Part shown: positions 7,035 to 14,946 of the stretch, in pieces
Layout of the letters: every line of letters starts with the position of its first letter
Numbering within the stretch: position 1 is the stretch's first letter
From: Phycisphaerae bacterium
GTDB lineage: Bacteria; Planctomycetota; Phycisphaerae; Tepidisphaerales; Tepidisphaeraceae
Length of the DNA stretch: 15,192 bases
NCBI GenBank assembly: GCA_014380825.1
Contig: JACMJD010000142.1
Coordinates: 1 to 15,192, forward strand
Reading direction: 5' to 3'
Made by a program: the position numbers and the translations under genes
The notes under the pieces: model-generated
The model's database searches: none
What the model saw: the letters and a program-made list of their open reading frames with translations, nothing else
What the model was told of the DNA's origin: nothing

Positions 7035-8321
7035 ATGGCAACCGCACCGACGACCCGTCCCACCACGCTCGGTCTGTCGCCCAGCTTTGGCTTCGGCGAT
7101 CGCCTTGGCCTGGCGACGCCTGGCCATGTCGAATCGCTTCGACGCGCGCGAGCGTCGGCGATCCTTCCGATCTTCGCCCAGCAATCGATCCGCGAAATGA
7201 CGCGAACAAACCGTTCACCTCAACAGGTGATGGACGATGCGCAAGCGGGCGCGGCCAATGCGGGATTCGTGGGCGCGCGCGGGGCGGATGCCGATCATCT
7301 GAAAACGCCCGAGGATGTCGATCGCACCGCCGATGCGGGATTCGTGTTCTACACGATCGACCCGTCAGGCTTCGTCGACGCGCAGGCCGACGATTACTCG
7401 GCCGACGATCTCGCGCGGCGCGCGGATGAGCTTCGCGATGAAGCGTCCTGGATCTCGAACTACGTCGGTCAGCAGATCAAGCTGCGGAGCGGCACAACGC
7501 TGAATCTCCACGAGCACGTCTGTCAGAAAGCGGCCGTGAAATACGGCAAGGCCGTGAACCACGCGTGCACGTTGGCCGAGCACATCGCGCGGTCGGCGGC
7601 GCAGCGGAGTCAGCCGTACGAGATCGAGCTGAGCGTCGACGAAACGCCGCAGCCCACGACGCTGGCGGAACATTACATCGTCGCGCACCGTTGCCTGTCG
7701 CGCGGGATGAAGCTGGTCAGCCTGGCGCCGCGCTACGTTGGCGATTTTGAAAAGGGCGTTGATTACAAGGGCGACCTCGCGGCGTTCGAGCGCTCGCTCG
7801 CCGACCATGCGGCCATCGCCGAAATGCTCGGGCCGTACAAGCTCAGCCTGCATAGCGGATCGGACAAGCTGTCGATTTATCCCGCGTTCGCACGGATCAC
7901 GAAAGGTCGCTTCCATGTGAAGACGGCGGGCACGAGCTATCTCGAAGCGCTGCGCGTTGCCGCGCGACATGACGAGCAACTCTTCCGTCGCATCATCGAC
8001 TTCGCCCGCACGCGCTACGACACCGACCAAGCCACGTATCACGTCTCGGCCACGCTCGACTCAACGCCGGCGCCGTCCGATGTGCCCGATGCGCAAAAGT
8101 TGGAATCGATCTACCTGGAGCGTTGGCCCGATGTCGCGCCAAACAAAGGATTCACCGCGCCTGGCCGGCAGATTCTTCACTGCACGTTTGGCTCTGTGCT
8201 GACGGACGCGACGCTGGGAAAAGATCTGCGCGATGTGCTGAACACGCATCAGGCGACGTACACCGAAGTGCTGGCTGATCATTTCGCTCGGCATCTCGCG
8301 GCGCTATCGCGTGGACTCTAA
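7035..8321 (+). CDS. uxaE: Tagaturonate epimerase family protein (UxaE)
   Basis: The 428-residue product matches the UxaE family, first characterised in Thermotoga, which epimerises D-tagaturonate to D-fructuronate in hexuronate catabolism. Family landmarks are LSPSFGFGDRLGLATPGHV (13-31), FAQQSIREMTRTNRSPQQVM (47-66), GADADHLKTPEDVD (83-96), the acidic SVDETPQPT (200-208), SLHSGSDKLSIYP (271-283), VKTAGTSYLEALR (295-307) and RQILHCTFGSVL (378-389). H88, D202, E203 and H273 are plausible metal or catalytic residues. No signal peptide is seen, so it is cytoplasmic. It follows the PATR/dockerin gene by 15 bp without a clear Shine-Dalgarno sequence, suggesting co-transcription and perhaps coupling. 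In this setting it would process galacturonate-derived tagaturonate. Some members of this family may use other ketouronates or sugar acids. Confidence 0.85.
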   Translation: MATAPTTRPTTLGLSPSFGFGDRLGLATPGHVESLRRARASAILPIFAQQSIREMTRTNRSPQQVMDDAQAGAANAGFVGARGADADHLKTPEDVDRTADAGFVFYTIDPSGFVDAQADDYSADDLARRADELRDEASWISNYVGQQIKLRSGTTLNLHEHVCQKAAVKYGKAVNHACTLAEHIARSAAQRSQPYEIELSVDETPQPTTLAEHYIVAHRCLSRGMKLVSLAPRYVGDFEKGVDYKGDLAAFERSLADHAAIAEMLGPYKLSLHSGSDKLSIYPAFARITKGRFHVKTAGTSYLEALRVAARHDEQLFRRIIDFARTRYDTDQATYHVSATLDSTPAPSDVPDAQKLESIYLERWPDVAPNKGFTAPGRQILHCTFGSVLTDATLGKDLRDVLNTHQATYTEVLADHFARHLAALSRGL

Positions 8322-8327
8322 GAGCGT

Positions 8328-8403
8328 GTCATGCTGAGGTACTCCGAAGCATCTAGCCCAACCGACGAAGGGAGCAAGATGCTTCGGAGTACCTCAGCAT
8401 GAC
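8328..8403. repeat. 76-bp perfect-arm palindromic element (copy 1)
   Basis: Two 27-base arms (8328-8354 and 8377-8403) are perfect reverse complements around a 22-base loop that starts AGCCCAACC. The arm begins GTCATGCTGAG and ends GAAGCATCT. It fills almost the whole 90-bp gap between the epimerase stop and the regulator stop. A second copy with the same arm length and loop length lies at 14845-14920, also between convergent genes. As RNA it would form a very stable hairpin and could act as a bidirectional 3' stabiliser or stop, although there is no T run. Confidence 0.85.
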
Positions 8404-8411
8404 AGGCGCTT

Positions 8412-9674
8412 CTATCGATCACTCATCCCACGAGTGGGCTTGGTCTTGGCGGCCGGTTTGCGATAGGAACCTGGCGTCAATCCGAGTTTGCGACGGAACA
8501 CGGCCGTCATGTATGCCTGGCTTCTAAATCCGCAGCGGTCGGCGATCGCCTTCAATTCCAACGCCGTGCTGCTGAGCATTTCGATCGCTTTATTCAGGCG
8601 TAATCGGACGATCTCTTCGTTCACCGTTCGGCCCAGCAGGTTGCGGAAGCGTCGCTCGAGCACGCTGCGCGACAGCGGCACCTGGCGGACGACTTCCGGT
8701 ACGTCGATGCCGTCGCAGGCGCGGTCGCGGATGAAGCGCAGAGCCCGGGCGATCAAGTCGTCGTCGATCGCGAGGATGTCGGTCGAGGCGCGTCGCGCCA
8801 CGCCGGCGGGCTCGATGTAGATCGGGTCTTTCGGGATCGGCCGGCCGTTGATCATGTCGTCCAGCACGGCGGCGGCCTGGTAGCCGCGCTGTTTGTCGTT
8901 GATGATCACGCTGGACAAAGCCGGCCAGGCGATGTGACAGATCGGAGCGTCGTTGTCCGCGCCGATCACCGCGATCTGCTCCGGCACCGAAACGCCCGCG
9001 CGTAAACACGCCTCGAGAAACTGCTGGCCCATCAAGTCGGTGCTGGCCATCACGCCGATCGGTTTGGGAAGTGAATCGATCCAGCGCACGAGCGCATTCT
9101 GCTGCTGCTCGAAGCTCATCGGTCCGCCCGCGCCGGCGAGCGGCTCAACGCCGAACACGTCGCAGTCAAATCCCTTAGATCCAACGGCCGAGACGAACCC
9201 TTCGCGTCGCCGGCCCGACCAGTATTTGTCCGGCTGTTCGAGAAATCCGAAATGCCGGAACCCGCGTTCCAGCAGATGCTCGGCGCCGACGCGACCGATC
9301 GAGAAGTCGTTCGCATGAACGAGCGGCACGCCCGGCAGGGTGAGCGCGCCGGCGACGTCGACCACCGGCAGGCCACGCTGCTTGAGCAGCGGATCATCCG
9401 GCTCATGCACGGCGGCGATGATGCCGTCGCCCTCCCAATGCAGCAGCCATTCGCCCAGCGCCTTTTCGACGCCCACGGGTTTCAGGTACACGGCCCAGGG
9501 CTCGTGTTCCTGGATGTACTGGGCCACGCCGCGCAGCATCTGGCGGCGCGGCGCGACGGCGGTATCGACGATCAGCGCGACATGCCGGACCCGCCGCGCA
9601 CCAATGATTTGGGTCCGCACTGGCCGCGACTCGGTTTCTACAGCACGTTTCCTGCGCTTTGCCGTTTTCGCCAT
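8412..9674 (-). CDS. XylR-family transcriptional regulator (LacI-type sensor plus AraC helix-turn-helix)
   Basis: The 420-residue product has a basic N-terminal tail (1-30) and a periplasmic-binding-protein-like sensor domain from about 30 to 297 (RHVALIVDT, GDGIIAAVHEP, GVMASTDLMGQQFLEAC, IAVIGADND). An AraC-type DNA-binding domain with two helix-turn-helix motifs follows (about 324-348 and 373-405, ending LGLTPGSYRK). This order is that of XylR, the D-xylose-responsive activator, and the family is greatly expanded in planctomycetes. The ligand here is unknown; the neighbours suggest a pectin-derived sugar. A GAGG (complement of 9682-9685) lies seven bases before the ATG. The gene is divergent from the pseudopilin and convergent with the epimerase. 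The 13-base site 23 bases upstream of its start would allow autoregulation. Confidence 0.88.
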   Translation of the reverse strand: MAKTAKRRKRAVETESRPVRTQIIGARRVRHVALIVDTAVAPRRQMLRGVAQYIQEHEPWAVYLKPVGVEKALGEWLLHWEGDGIIAAVHEPDDPLLKQRGLPVVDVAGALTLPGVPLVHANDFSIGRVGAEHLLERGFRHFGFLEQPDKYWSGRRREGFVSAVGSKGFDCDVFGVEPLAGAGGPMSFEQQQNALVRWIDSLPKPIGVMASTDLMGQQFLEACLRAGVSVPEQIAVIGADNDAPICHIAWPALSSVIINDKQRGYQAAAVLDDMINGRPIPKDPIYIEPAGVARRASTDILAIDDDLIARALRFIRDRACDGIDVPEVVRQVPLSRSVLERRFRNLLGRTVNEEIVRLRLNKAIEMLSSTALELKAIADRCGFRSQAYMTAVFRRKLGLTPGSYRKPAAKTKPTRGMSDR

Positions 9675-9696
9675 GAAAATGCCTCGATCCCGGTGC

Positions 9697-9720
9697 CGCG
9701 ATTTCGAAAAAGCGATCGCG
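9697..9720. promoter_or_regulatory. Shared 13-base site (copy 2) inside an inverted repeat
   Basis: CGCGATTTCGAAA (9697-9709) is identical to 4576-4588. Here it is also the left part of a wider dyad, CGCGAT (9697-9702) and ATCGCG (9715-9720). It lies 23 bases upstream of the regulator start codon, in the region shared with the divergent pseudopilin gene. It is a reasonable candidate for autoregulation; binding is not shown by sequence alone. Confidence 0.35.
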
Positions 9721-9740
9721 AAGAACGCAATGATTACCAG

Positions 9741-9768
9741 TTGTGATGCGCTTTTCCCAGCTTAATAT
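9741..9768 (+). promoter_or_regulatory. Possible sigma-70 promoter of the pseudopilin gene
   Basis: TTGTGA (9741-9746) and TAATAT (9763-9768) are spaced by 16 bases, close to the sigma-70 consensus. This would give a leader of about 80 bases before the ATG at 9857. The assignment is by eye only. Confidence 0.35.
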
Positions 9769-9856
9769 GGCCAATCGACAGCCGAGCGGAGTCGAACGCA
9801 TTTCCGAAAAAGAGCCTGACGCGAAACAGGCCGCCAACTGGATCGGATCGTGAGTC

Positions 9857-10744
9857 ATGGAAACGAACTCGAGAAAACAACGGAGCGGGTTCACGCTGGT
9901 CGAGCTTTTGGTGGTCATTGGAATCATCGCCGTGTTGATCGGCATCCTGTTACCGGCGCTGAGCAAAGCGCGCCGGCAGGCGCAGACGGTGTACTGCGCT
10001 TCCAACATGCGGCAGCTCTATAACGCCGCGATCATCTACTCAACGCAGTACAAGGGTTACATGCTGCCGGCGCGAACGTGGGCGGGCAGTGCGACCAACA
10101 ATTTCTGGTGCGGCGTGAATGTGCTTGGACCGTTGCTGGGCGTGAAGTCGTATACGAACACAGGCACCGCGCCGCAGGATGCGCTGGATCGCATCGCCAA
10201 GCTGCTCGATTGCCCGGCGGTTGAGCGACCGAAGAACAAGAATGCCGTCCAGGTGTTCAGTGTCGACTACGCCTACAACACCAACCTCGGTGACGACCGC
10301 GCGTATGAAGCGGACGGGTTGAACAACGATGGCAGCGCTTATAGCCCCACGATGAAGGACTGGGCATTCTTCAAGAAGCTCGTCACGATCCCGCCCAACG
10401 TGCTGGTTGCGATCGATGCAACGGATATTCAACGCGCCGACGATGAGCGCTTCGATAGCCGCGATGACCTGACCTGGAAGAAGCGCATTGCCGGCAACCC
10501 GCACACCGGCAGAGCGAACGCACTGTTCATTGACGGCAGCGTTCGTCTGGTGTTCGCGTACAACCCGCCTAACGGTGGTCAGCTTCCGCCTGATCCGGTC
10601 GGCACCGCGCCGGCAGAATTCACGGCAAATCCAAAAGCGTGGACGCAGCTCGAAGACTGGATGCTGCGATATCCCAGGCCAACCGATTCGCAATCCACGA
10701 AAGATAACAATCGCTGGAAAAAGGGTCGCCAGCTTCCGTTCTAA
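9857..10744 (+). CDS. Type II secretion-like pseudopilin of the H-X9-DG family
   Basis: The 295-residue product starts with a prepilin leader, RSG followed by [20 protein letters not shown]. Cleavage is expected after G11, with phenylalanine at +1 and glutamate at +5 (E16), and then the hydrophobic alpha-helix. The C-terminal half has the H-X9-DG motif (H216, D226, G227, in [14 protein letters not shown]), typical of the very large planctomycete pseudopilin family (related to DUF1559). It is probably exported and processed by a prepilin peptidase. Its role is unknown; cell-surface or secretion-related roles are usually proposed. It sits between the divergent XylR-like regulator and the pectate lyase (86 bp downstream), so it is probably under the same control. 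The start has only a weak Shine-Dalgarno sequence. Confidence 0.88.
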   Translation: METNSRKQRSGFTLVELLVVIGIIAVLIGILLPALSKARRQAQTVYCASNMRQLYNAAIIYSTQYKGYMLPARTWAGSATNNFWCGVNVLGPLLGVKSYTNTGTAPQDALDRIAKLLDCPAVERPKNKNAVQVFSVDYAYNTNLGDDRAYEADGLNNDGSAYSPTMKDWAFFKKLVTIPPNVLVAIDATDIQRADDERFDSRDDLTWKKRIAGNPHTGRANALFIDGSVRLVFAYNPPNGGQLPPDPVGTAPAEFTANPKAWTQLEDWMLRYPRPTDSQSTKDNNRWKKGRQLPF

Positions 10745-10830
10745 ATCCACGTGGTAGGTCGCGAAGAGGGCTTTTCGTTCGGAGTGGTTCGCACGAAGGT
10801 GCACGTCGTACGCGCCAACGCACAGGGAAA
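10745..10830 (+). promoter_or_regulatory. Short gap before the pectate lyase gene
   Basis: This 86-bp gap has an 8-base palindrome CCACGTGG (10747-10754) right after the pseudopilin stop, but no terminator hairpin. Read-through from the pseudopilin gene into the lyase is therefore possible. AGGGA (10824-10828) serves as ribosome binding site for the ATG-ATG pair at 10831/10834. Confidence 0.3.
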
Positions 10831-13458
10831 ATGATGAACATTCGCCACCGCCGTCAGAATATGTTGATGCACGCCGTCGCCGCGACGATCGCGGCGAGCG
10901 CCGTGCCGGCGCTCGCGATCCCGGCGTTTCCCGGCGCGGAAGGCTTCGGCGCGAATTCGGTCGGTGGGCGCGGCGGCGATGTGTATCACGTCACTAGCCT
11001 CGCCGACACGCTCACGCCCGGCACGCTGCGATACGGCCTGCGCGAAAGCGGCTTCCCCGCCGCGGGCCGAACAATCGTGTTTGATGTGGGCGGCGTGATC
11101 AATCTCACCGCGTCGCTGGATATTAAGAATATCTCGAAGGTCACGATCGCCGGGCAGACCGCGCCAACGCCCATTACGATCGTCAACGACACGATCCAGA
11201 TCACCGGCAGCAACAATCGCAACACGAACGATATCGTCATGCGTTACCTGAACGTGCGCAAAGGCACGGGCAATGGCGACGACGCGATCTCGATCAAGGG
11301 TTCGCCGGGCGTAGGGTTCACGACGAACAACATCATCGTTGATCACATCTCCGGATCGTGGAGCGAAGACGAAGTCATCTCGGTTACTCAGCGCGCCAGC
11401 AACGTGACCGTGCAATATTCGATGATGAGCGAAGCACTCACGAGCAACCACGCGTACGGCGCGCTGGTTCGGCCGATGGTGGATTCGAACGTGACCTACA
11501 GCCACAACCTGTTTTCGAACCAGAAGAGCCGCAACCCTCGACCCGGCACGTATGACGGGAAGAAGCTCAACTTCGAATTCAGCAACAACGTCGTCTACAA
11601 CTGGTCCGACCGCGCCGGCTACGCCGGCGGTAGCAGCGAAGGCGACACCGAATATGTAGACATGAATTACGTCGGCAATTACCTGATTGCCGGCCCGAGC
11701 ACGCCCGCCGGATCGAAGCGCACCACCGCTTTCACGCGCGATGGCGCCGATTCGCCGATCCTCGTGCATATGTACCAGTCGGGAAATCTGATCGATTCCA
11801 ACGCCGGCCCGACACGCGACGGCGTGAACACCGAATGGGGCATGTTCGCCAACTGGGACGGCTCAACCACCACCGCCTGGCCCAGCAACACAGGCACGGA
11901 CACCGATCTGCGTCGCGCGACTGAATTTGCGTTTTCAGGAATAACTGCCGATCCGGCGCAGGTGGCGTATGACAAAGTCATCGCGTCGGTTGGCGCGTTT
12001 CCGTATGCACGCCATTCGATCGACCAGCGCTTGATCGGCAACGTCCTGAACTACACCGGCTCCGCCCCGATCACCGCGCCGGACACGACCGAGTGGAACA
12101 ACCTGCTCGCCACGCCGACGGTGAATCGCCCGGCTGGTTTTGATTCGGACCAGGACGGGATGCCGAACAATTGGGAAGTTGCCCGCGGGCTGAATCCGAA
12201 CCTCGACGATCACAAGCTGGTTGCATCAAACGGCTGGACGAACCTGGAGAATTATCTCAACGAGCTGACGTTCATCGCCAACTGGAACCTGAATGCCGAC
12301 GCGAATTGGTCTACGATTCTCGGCTGGGCGGGGGAGCAGCCGAATTCGATCCTGGCTACGGCGAATTTTGTCGCCGGCATCACCGCGCCGCGCACGGTGA
12401 TGGTCGATGCGCCGGTCACCGTTGGGCAAATGGCCTTCGACGGCGCGCAGAGCTATACGCTGGCGGGTACGGGCGCGAATTCGATTACCGTCGACGTCGT
12501 CGGCGGCACCGCCGCAATCGCGGTGTTGAGCGGGCAGCACAATGTCGCCGCGCCGCTTGTGCTGAATGACAACACGCAGATTACCGTCGCGCCGGGCAGC
12601 AGCCTGAACGTCAGTGGCGCGCTGACGGCGACAGGAAAGACGATCAGCAAGTCCGGCGCGGGGGCGGCGACCTTCCAAAACGTGCGCGCCGCCGGATTGC
12701 TCGTTAACGACGGAACTGTCCGCATCACGCCCAACGGCGGCAACGCCGGCGCGAGCCAAGTCCAGACTCTCGGCATCGCCGGCGGCACCACGCCCACGGT
12801 GATGTTTGATCTGGCGGATAACGACATGATCGTCGGCACCGGCACGAGCCGCGCGACGCTCGAAGCGCAAATCGCCTACGCCCGCAATGGCGGGGCGTGG
12901 GATCGCCCCGGCATCACCAGCTCCGCCGCCGCCGGCAACGCGCTGCACAGCACGACGCTGGGCGTCCTTAGCGGCGCGGAATATTCCAGCGTCGGCGGCG
13001 ACGGAACATTTGATGGCCTGAATTACATCGCGACCGATTCACTGATCAAATACACCTACTACGGCGATACGGATTTCAACGGCGTCGTCGACTTCGACGA
13101 CTACAGCCGCGCCGACGCCGGCTTCAACAACAACCGCACCGGCTGGCTGAATGGTGATTTCGACAGCAACGGCATCGTGGATTTTGACGACTACTCGCTG
13201 ATGGATCTGGCATTCAACACGCAATCGCAAACCCTGAAGCGCGCGATCGCGTGGGTGAACGGCGATGATCGCAGCGCAGATGGAATGGACGATCCGGCGC
13301 TTCGATTGGTGATGCAGCATTCCGAACAATTCGGCGCGGTTTATCAGCAGAGCTTTTTGAATGCCGTTCCGGAACCGGCGGCCGTTTCGGGCGTGATGAC
13401 GATGGCTTTATTTGTTTCCACTCGGCGCGCACGCCGGCGTGGGGTTCGAGCAATCTAA
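10831..13458 (+). CDS. Multidomain PL1-type pectate lyase with PATR-like region, dockerin-like pair and PEP-CTERM
   Basis: The 875-residue product has a signal peptide (likely cleavage after VPALA at 29) and a family 1 polysaccharide lyase beta-helix from about 31 to 430. Landmarks are FPGAEGFGANSVGGRGGDVY, TIVFDVGGVINL, KVTIAGQTAP, NGDDAISIK (candidate calcium aspartates D150, D151), DHISGSWSEDEV (171-182), NVTVQYSMMSEAL and SRNPRPG with R234 and R237 as candidate catalytic arginines. A calcium-type segment, DSDQDGMPNNWE...GLNPNLDD (438-460), and NGWTNLENYLNEL follow, as is common after PL1 domains. Residues 484-660 are a beta-strand-repeat region. The cassette shared with the 4659 gene ends the protein: dockerin-like loops from D746 and a PEP-CTERM tail starting at P847. 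It should cleave polygalacturonate outside the cell by beta-elimination. Its stop overlaps the next start by one base. Confidence 0.9.
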   Translation: MMNIRHRRQNMLMHAVAATIAASAVPALAIPAFPGAEGFGANSVGGRGGDVYHVTSLADTLTPGTLRYGLRESGFPAAGRTIVFDVGGVINLTASLDIKNISKVTIAGQTAPTPITIVNDTIQITGSNNRNTNDIVMRYLNVRKGTGNGDDAISIKGSPGVGFTTNNIIVDHISGSWSEDEVISVTQRASNVTVQYSMMSEALTSNHAYGALVRPMVDSNVTYSHNLFSNQKSRNPRPGTYDGKKLNFEFSNNVVYNWSDRAGYAGGSSEGDTEYVDMNYVGNYLIAGPSTPAGSKRTTAFTRDGADSPILVHMYQSGNLIDSNAGPTRDGVNTEWGMFANWDGSTTTAWPSNTGTDTDLRRATEFAFSGITADPAQVAYDKVIASVGAFPYARHSIDQRLIGNVLNYTGSAPITAPDTTEWNNLLATPTVNRPAGFDSDQDGMPNNWEVARGLNPNLDDHKLVASNGWTNLENYLNELTFIANWNLNADANWSTILGWAGEQPNSILATANFVAGITAPRTVMVDAPVTVGQMAFDGAQSYTLAGTGANSITVDVVGGTAAIAVLSGQHNVAAPLVLNDNTQITVAPGSSLNVSGALTATGKTISKSGAGAATFQNVRAAGLLVNDGTVRITPNGGNAGASQVQTLGIAGGTTPTVMFDLADNDMIVGTGTSRATLEAQIAYARNGGAWDRPGITSSAAAGNALHSTTLGVLSGAEYSSVGGDGTFDGLNYIATDSLIKYTYYGDTDFNGVVDFDDYSRADAGFNNNRTGWLNGDFDSNGIVDFDDYSLMDLAFNTQSQTLKRAIAWVNGDDRSADGMDDPALRLVMQHSEQFGAVYQQSFLNAVPEPAAVSGVMTMALFVSTRRARRRGVRAI
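12817..13455 (+). repeat. Shared C-terminal cassette, copy 2
   Basis: This segment runs from DNDMIV to the end of the pectate lyase and is homologous to 6381-7016. The strongest identity is across the two calcium loops (13066-13227). Both copies are on the same strand about 6.4 kb apart, so they form a direct repeat that could recombine or be corrected by gene conversion. Confidence 0.85.
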
Positions 13459-14798
13459 TGCGTGATGTGATCTCAGTTGTCCTGGCCGGCATCGGTGGAT
13501 ACGGACGGATGTATCTGTCCCATCTGCTGGATGGCCCCGAAGCGCGCGCGTGCAAGATCGTCGGCGTGGCCGACCCGTTGCCGCAGCGATGCGATCGGCT
13601 GGCCGAGGTTCAGGCTCGATCAATTCCGGTTTACGAATCGCTCGAATCGTTCTACGAAACACAGCACGCGGATCTGGCGATCATCGCCACGCCGGTGCAT
13701 CTGCACAGCAAGCACATCCTGCTGGCGCTGTCGCGCGGCAGCCACGTGCTGTGCGAGAAGCCGCTGGCGTCTTCGATGAACGACATCGCCGAGCTGATCG
13801 AATCGCGCGATGCGGCGCATCGACACGTGGCGATTGGCTATCAGTGGTCGTTTTCGCCCGCGATCCGGCAATTGAAGCGCGATGTCGCGCTGGGCGTGCT
13901 CGGCAAACCGCTGCGCATGCGCACGATGGTGCTCTGGCCGCGCGGGGAAGAATATTACGCCCGCAACGGCTGGGCCGGGCGCGTGAACGATCTGGAAACC
14001 GGCGCGCCGGTTCTCGACAGCCCGCTGCACAACGCGTGTGCGCACTTCGTACACAACATGTTCTACATCCTTGGCGATGCGCGCGATGCGCGAGCGTATC
14101 CATCCGACGTAACGGCTGAGCTCTATCGCGCCAACACGATCGAAAACTACGACACCGCCGTCGTGCGCTGCACGATTGGGAAAGACGTCGATGCGATGAT
14201 GGTCGCCTCGCACGCGGTGCCCAAGCGCTGCGGGCCGGTGTTCAGCTACGAATTCGAACACGCGACGGTGAGCTACGACGACGCGAAGAATTCCGAAGGA
14301 GTAACCGCGCGTTTCCACGACGGCCGCGTGAAAAGCTACGGCCAGCCGTGCGCGTCGAACGATCCGACAAAGCTGTGGCACATGGTGGATTGCATTTGCA
14401 CCGGCGACGCCCCCATGTGCGGGATCGAAGCCGCCGCCGCGCAAACCGCGCTGGTGTGCGCCGCGCAGGAATCCGCCGTGCAGATCGGCACGTTCCCGAC
14501 GTCGTCGGTCGTCATGCAGCCAGGCGAGAACGGCACCTTGCGATGGGTGCAGCAGCTCGAGACGCAGCTCAAGAGCTGCTATGAATCGATGCGATTGCCG
14601 AGCGAAGCGCGACTGTCGTGGGGCAAACCCGGTAATCGGGTTGAAGTCGAACCACCGACACTGTTCCTCGTGCCGGTGAATGGCAAGCACAATGGCAACG
14701 GGAACGGGAACGGCAAAGCGCACGCGCCGAAGCTCACGACGACCGTCTTCGTCCCGCGCGTTCCCGCTTCGCGAGCTCCCCTGGCGGAACCCAACTGA
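13458..14798 (+). CDS. Gfo/Idh/MocA family NAD(P)-dependent oxidoreductase
   Basis: The 446-residue product has an N-terminal Rossmann fold with the dinucleotide motif GIGGYG (11-16), the acidic strand end GVADP, ATPVHLHSKH, and the family motif CEKPLASS with E100, K101 and P102. The C-terminal domain has VLDSPLHNACAHFVHNMF, where D187 and H191 are candidate catalytic residues. No signal peptide is seen. The family oxidises or reduces sugars and sugar acids; the substrate is unknown, though operon context suggests a pectin-derived sugar or uronate. The ATG overlaps the TAA of the pectate lyase (TAATG), so translation is probably coupled. Near the C-terminus there is an unusual hydrophilic run, HNGNGNGNGK (about 412-421), encoded by repeated AACGGG units. 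The last 30 residues or so look unstructured and unlike the usual family end. Confidence 0.88.
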   Translation: MRDVISVVLAGIGGYGRMYLSHLLDGPEARACKIVGVADPLPQRCDRLAEVQARSIPVYESLESFYETQHADLAIIATPVHLHSKHILLALSRGSHVLCEKPLASSMNDIAELIESRDAAHRHVAIGYQWSFSPAIRQLKRDVALGVLGKPLRMRTMVLWPRGEEYYARNGWAGRVNDLETGAPVLDSPLHNACAHFVHNMFYILGDARDARAYPSDVTAELYRANTIENYDTAVVRCTIGKDVDAMMVASHAVPKRCGPVFSYEFEHATVSYDDAKNSEGVTARFHDGRVKSYGQPCASNDPTKLWHMVDCICTGDAPMCGIEAAAAQTALVCAAQESAVQIGTFPTSSVVMQPGENGTLRWVQQLETQLKSCYESMRLPSEARLSWGKPGNRVEVEPPTLFLVPVNGKHNGNGNGNGKAHAPKLTTTVFVPRVPASRAPLAEPN

Positions 14799-14844
14799 CC
14801 TGAAGCCGTTGTCCGAAGCCGATTCAAGATGCAAGTCGAGGCCT

Positions 14845-14920
14845 GTCATCCTGAGGTACTCCGAAGGATCTAGCTCACTTGTCGAAGCAGGCCAGATGCT
14901 TCGGAGTACCTCAGCATGAC
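14845..14920. repeat. 76-bp palindromic element (copy 2)
   Basis: Arms 14845-14871 and 14894-14920 pair at 25 of 27 positions around a 22-base loop (AGCTCACTTGTCGAAGCAGG...). The right arm is identical to the right arm of copy 1 (8377-8403); the left arm has GTCATCCTGAG and GAAGGATCT in place of GTCATGCTGAG and GAAGCATCT. The loop keeps AGC-CA and CGAAG. It lies between the convergent Gfo/Idh gene and the GH28-like gene. Confidence 0.85.
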
Positions 14921-14946
14921 ATCGCCGTGGCGGGCAGTGGATTTGC

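Noticed and set aside
7365..8042. 225-codon frame antisense to the epimerase gene
   Set aside because: Composition typical of a reverse-strand shadow and no motif; the sense frame matches UxaE throughout.
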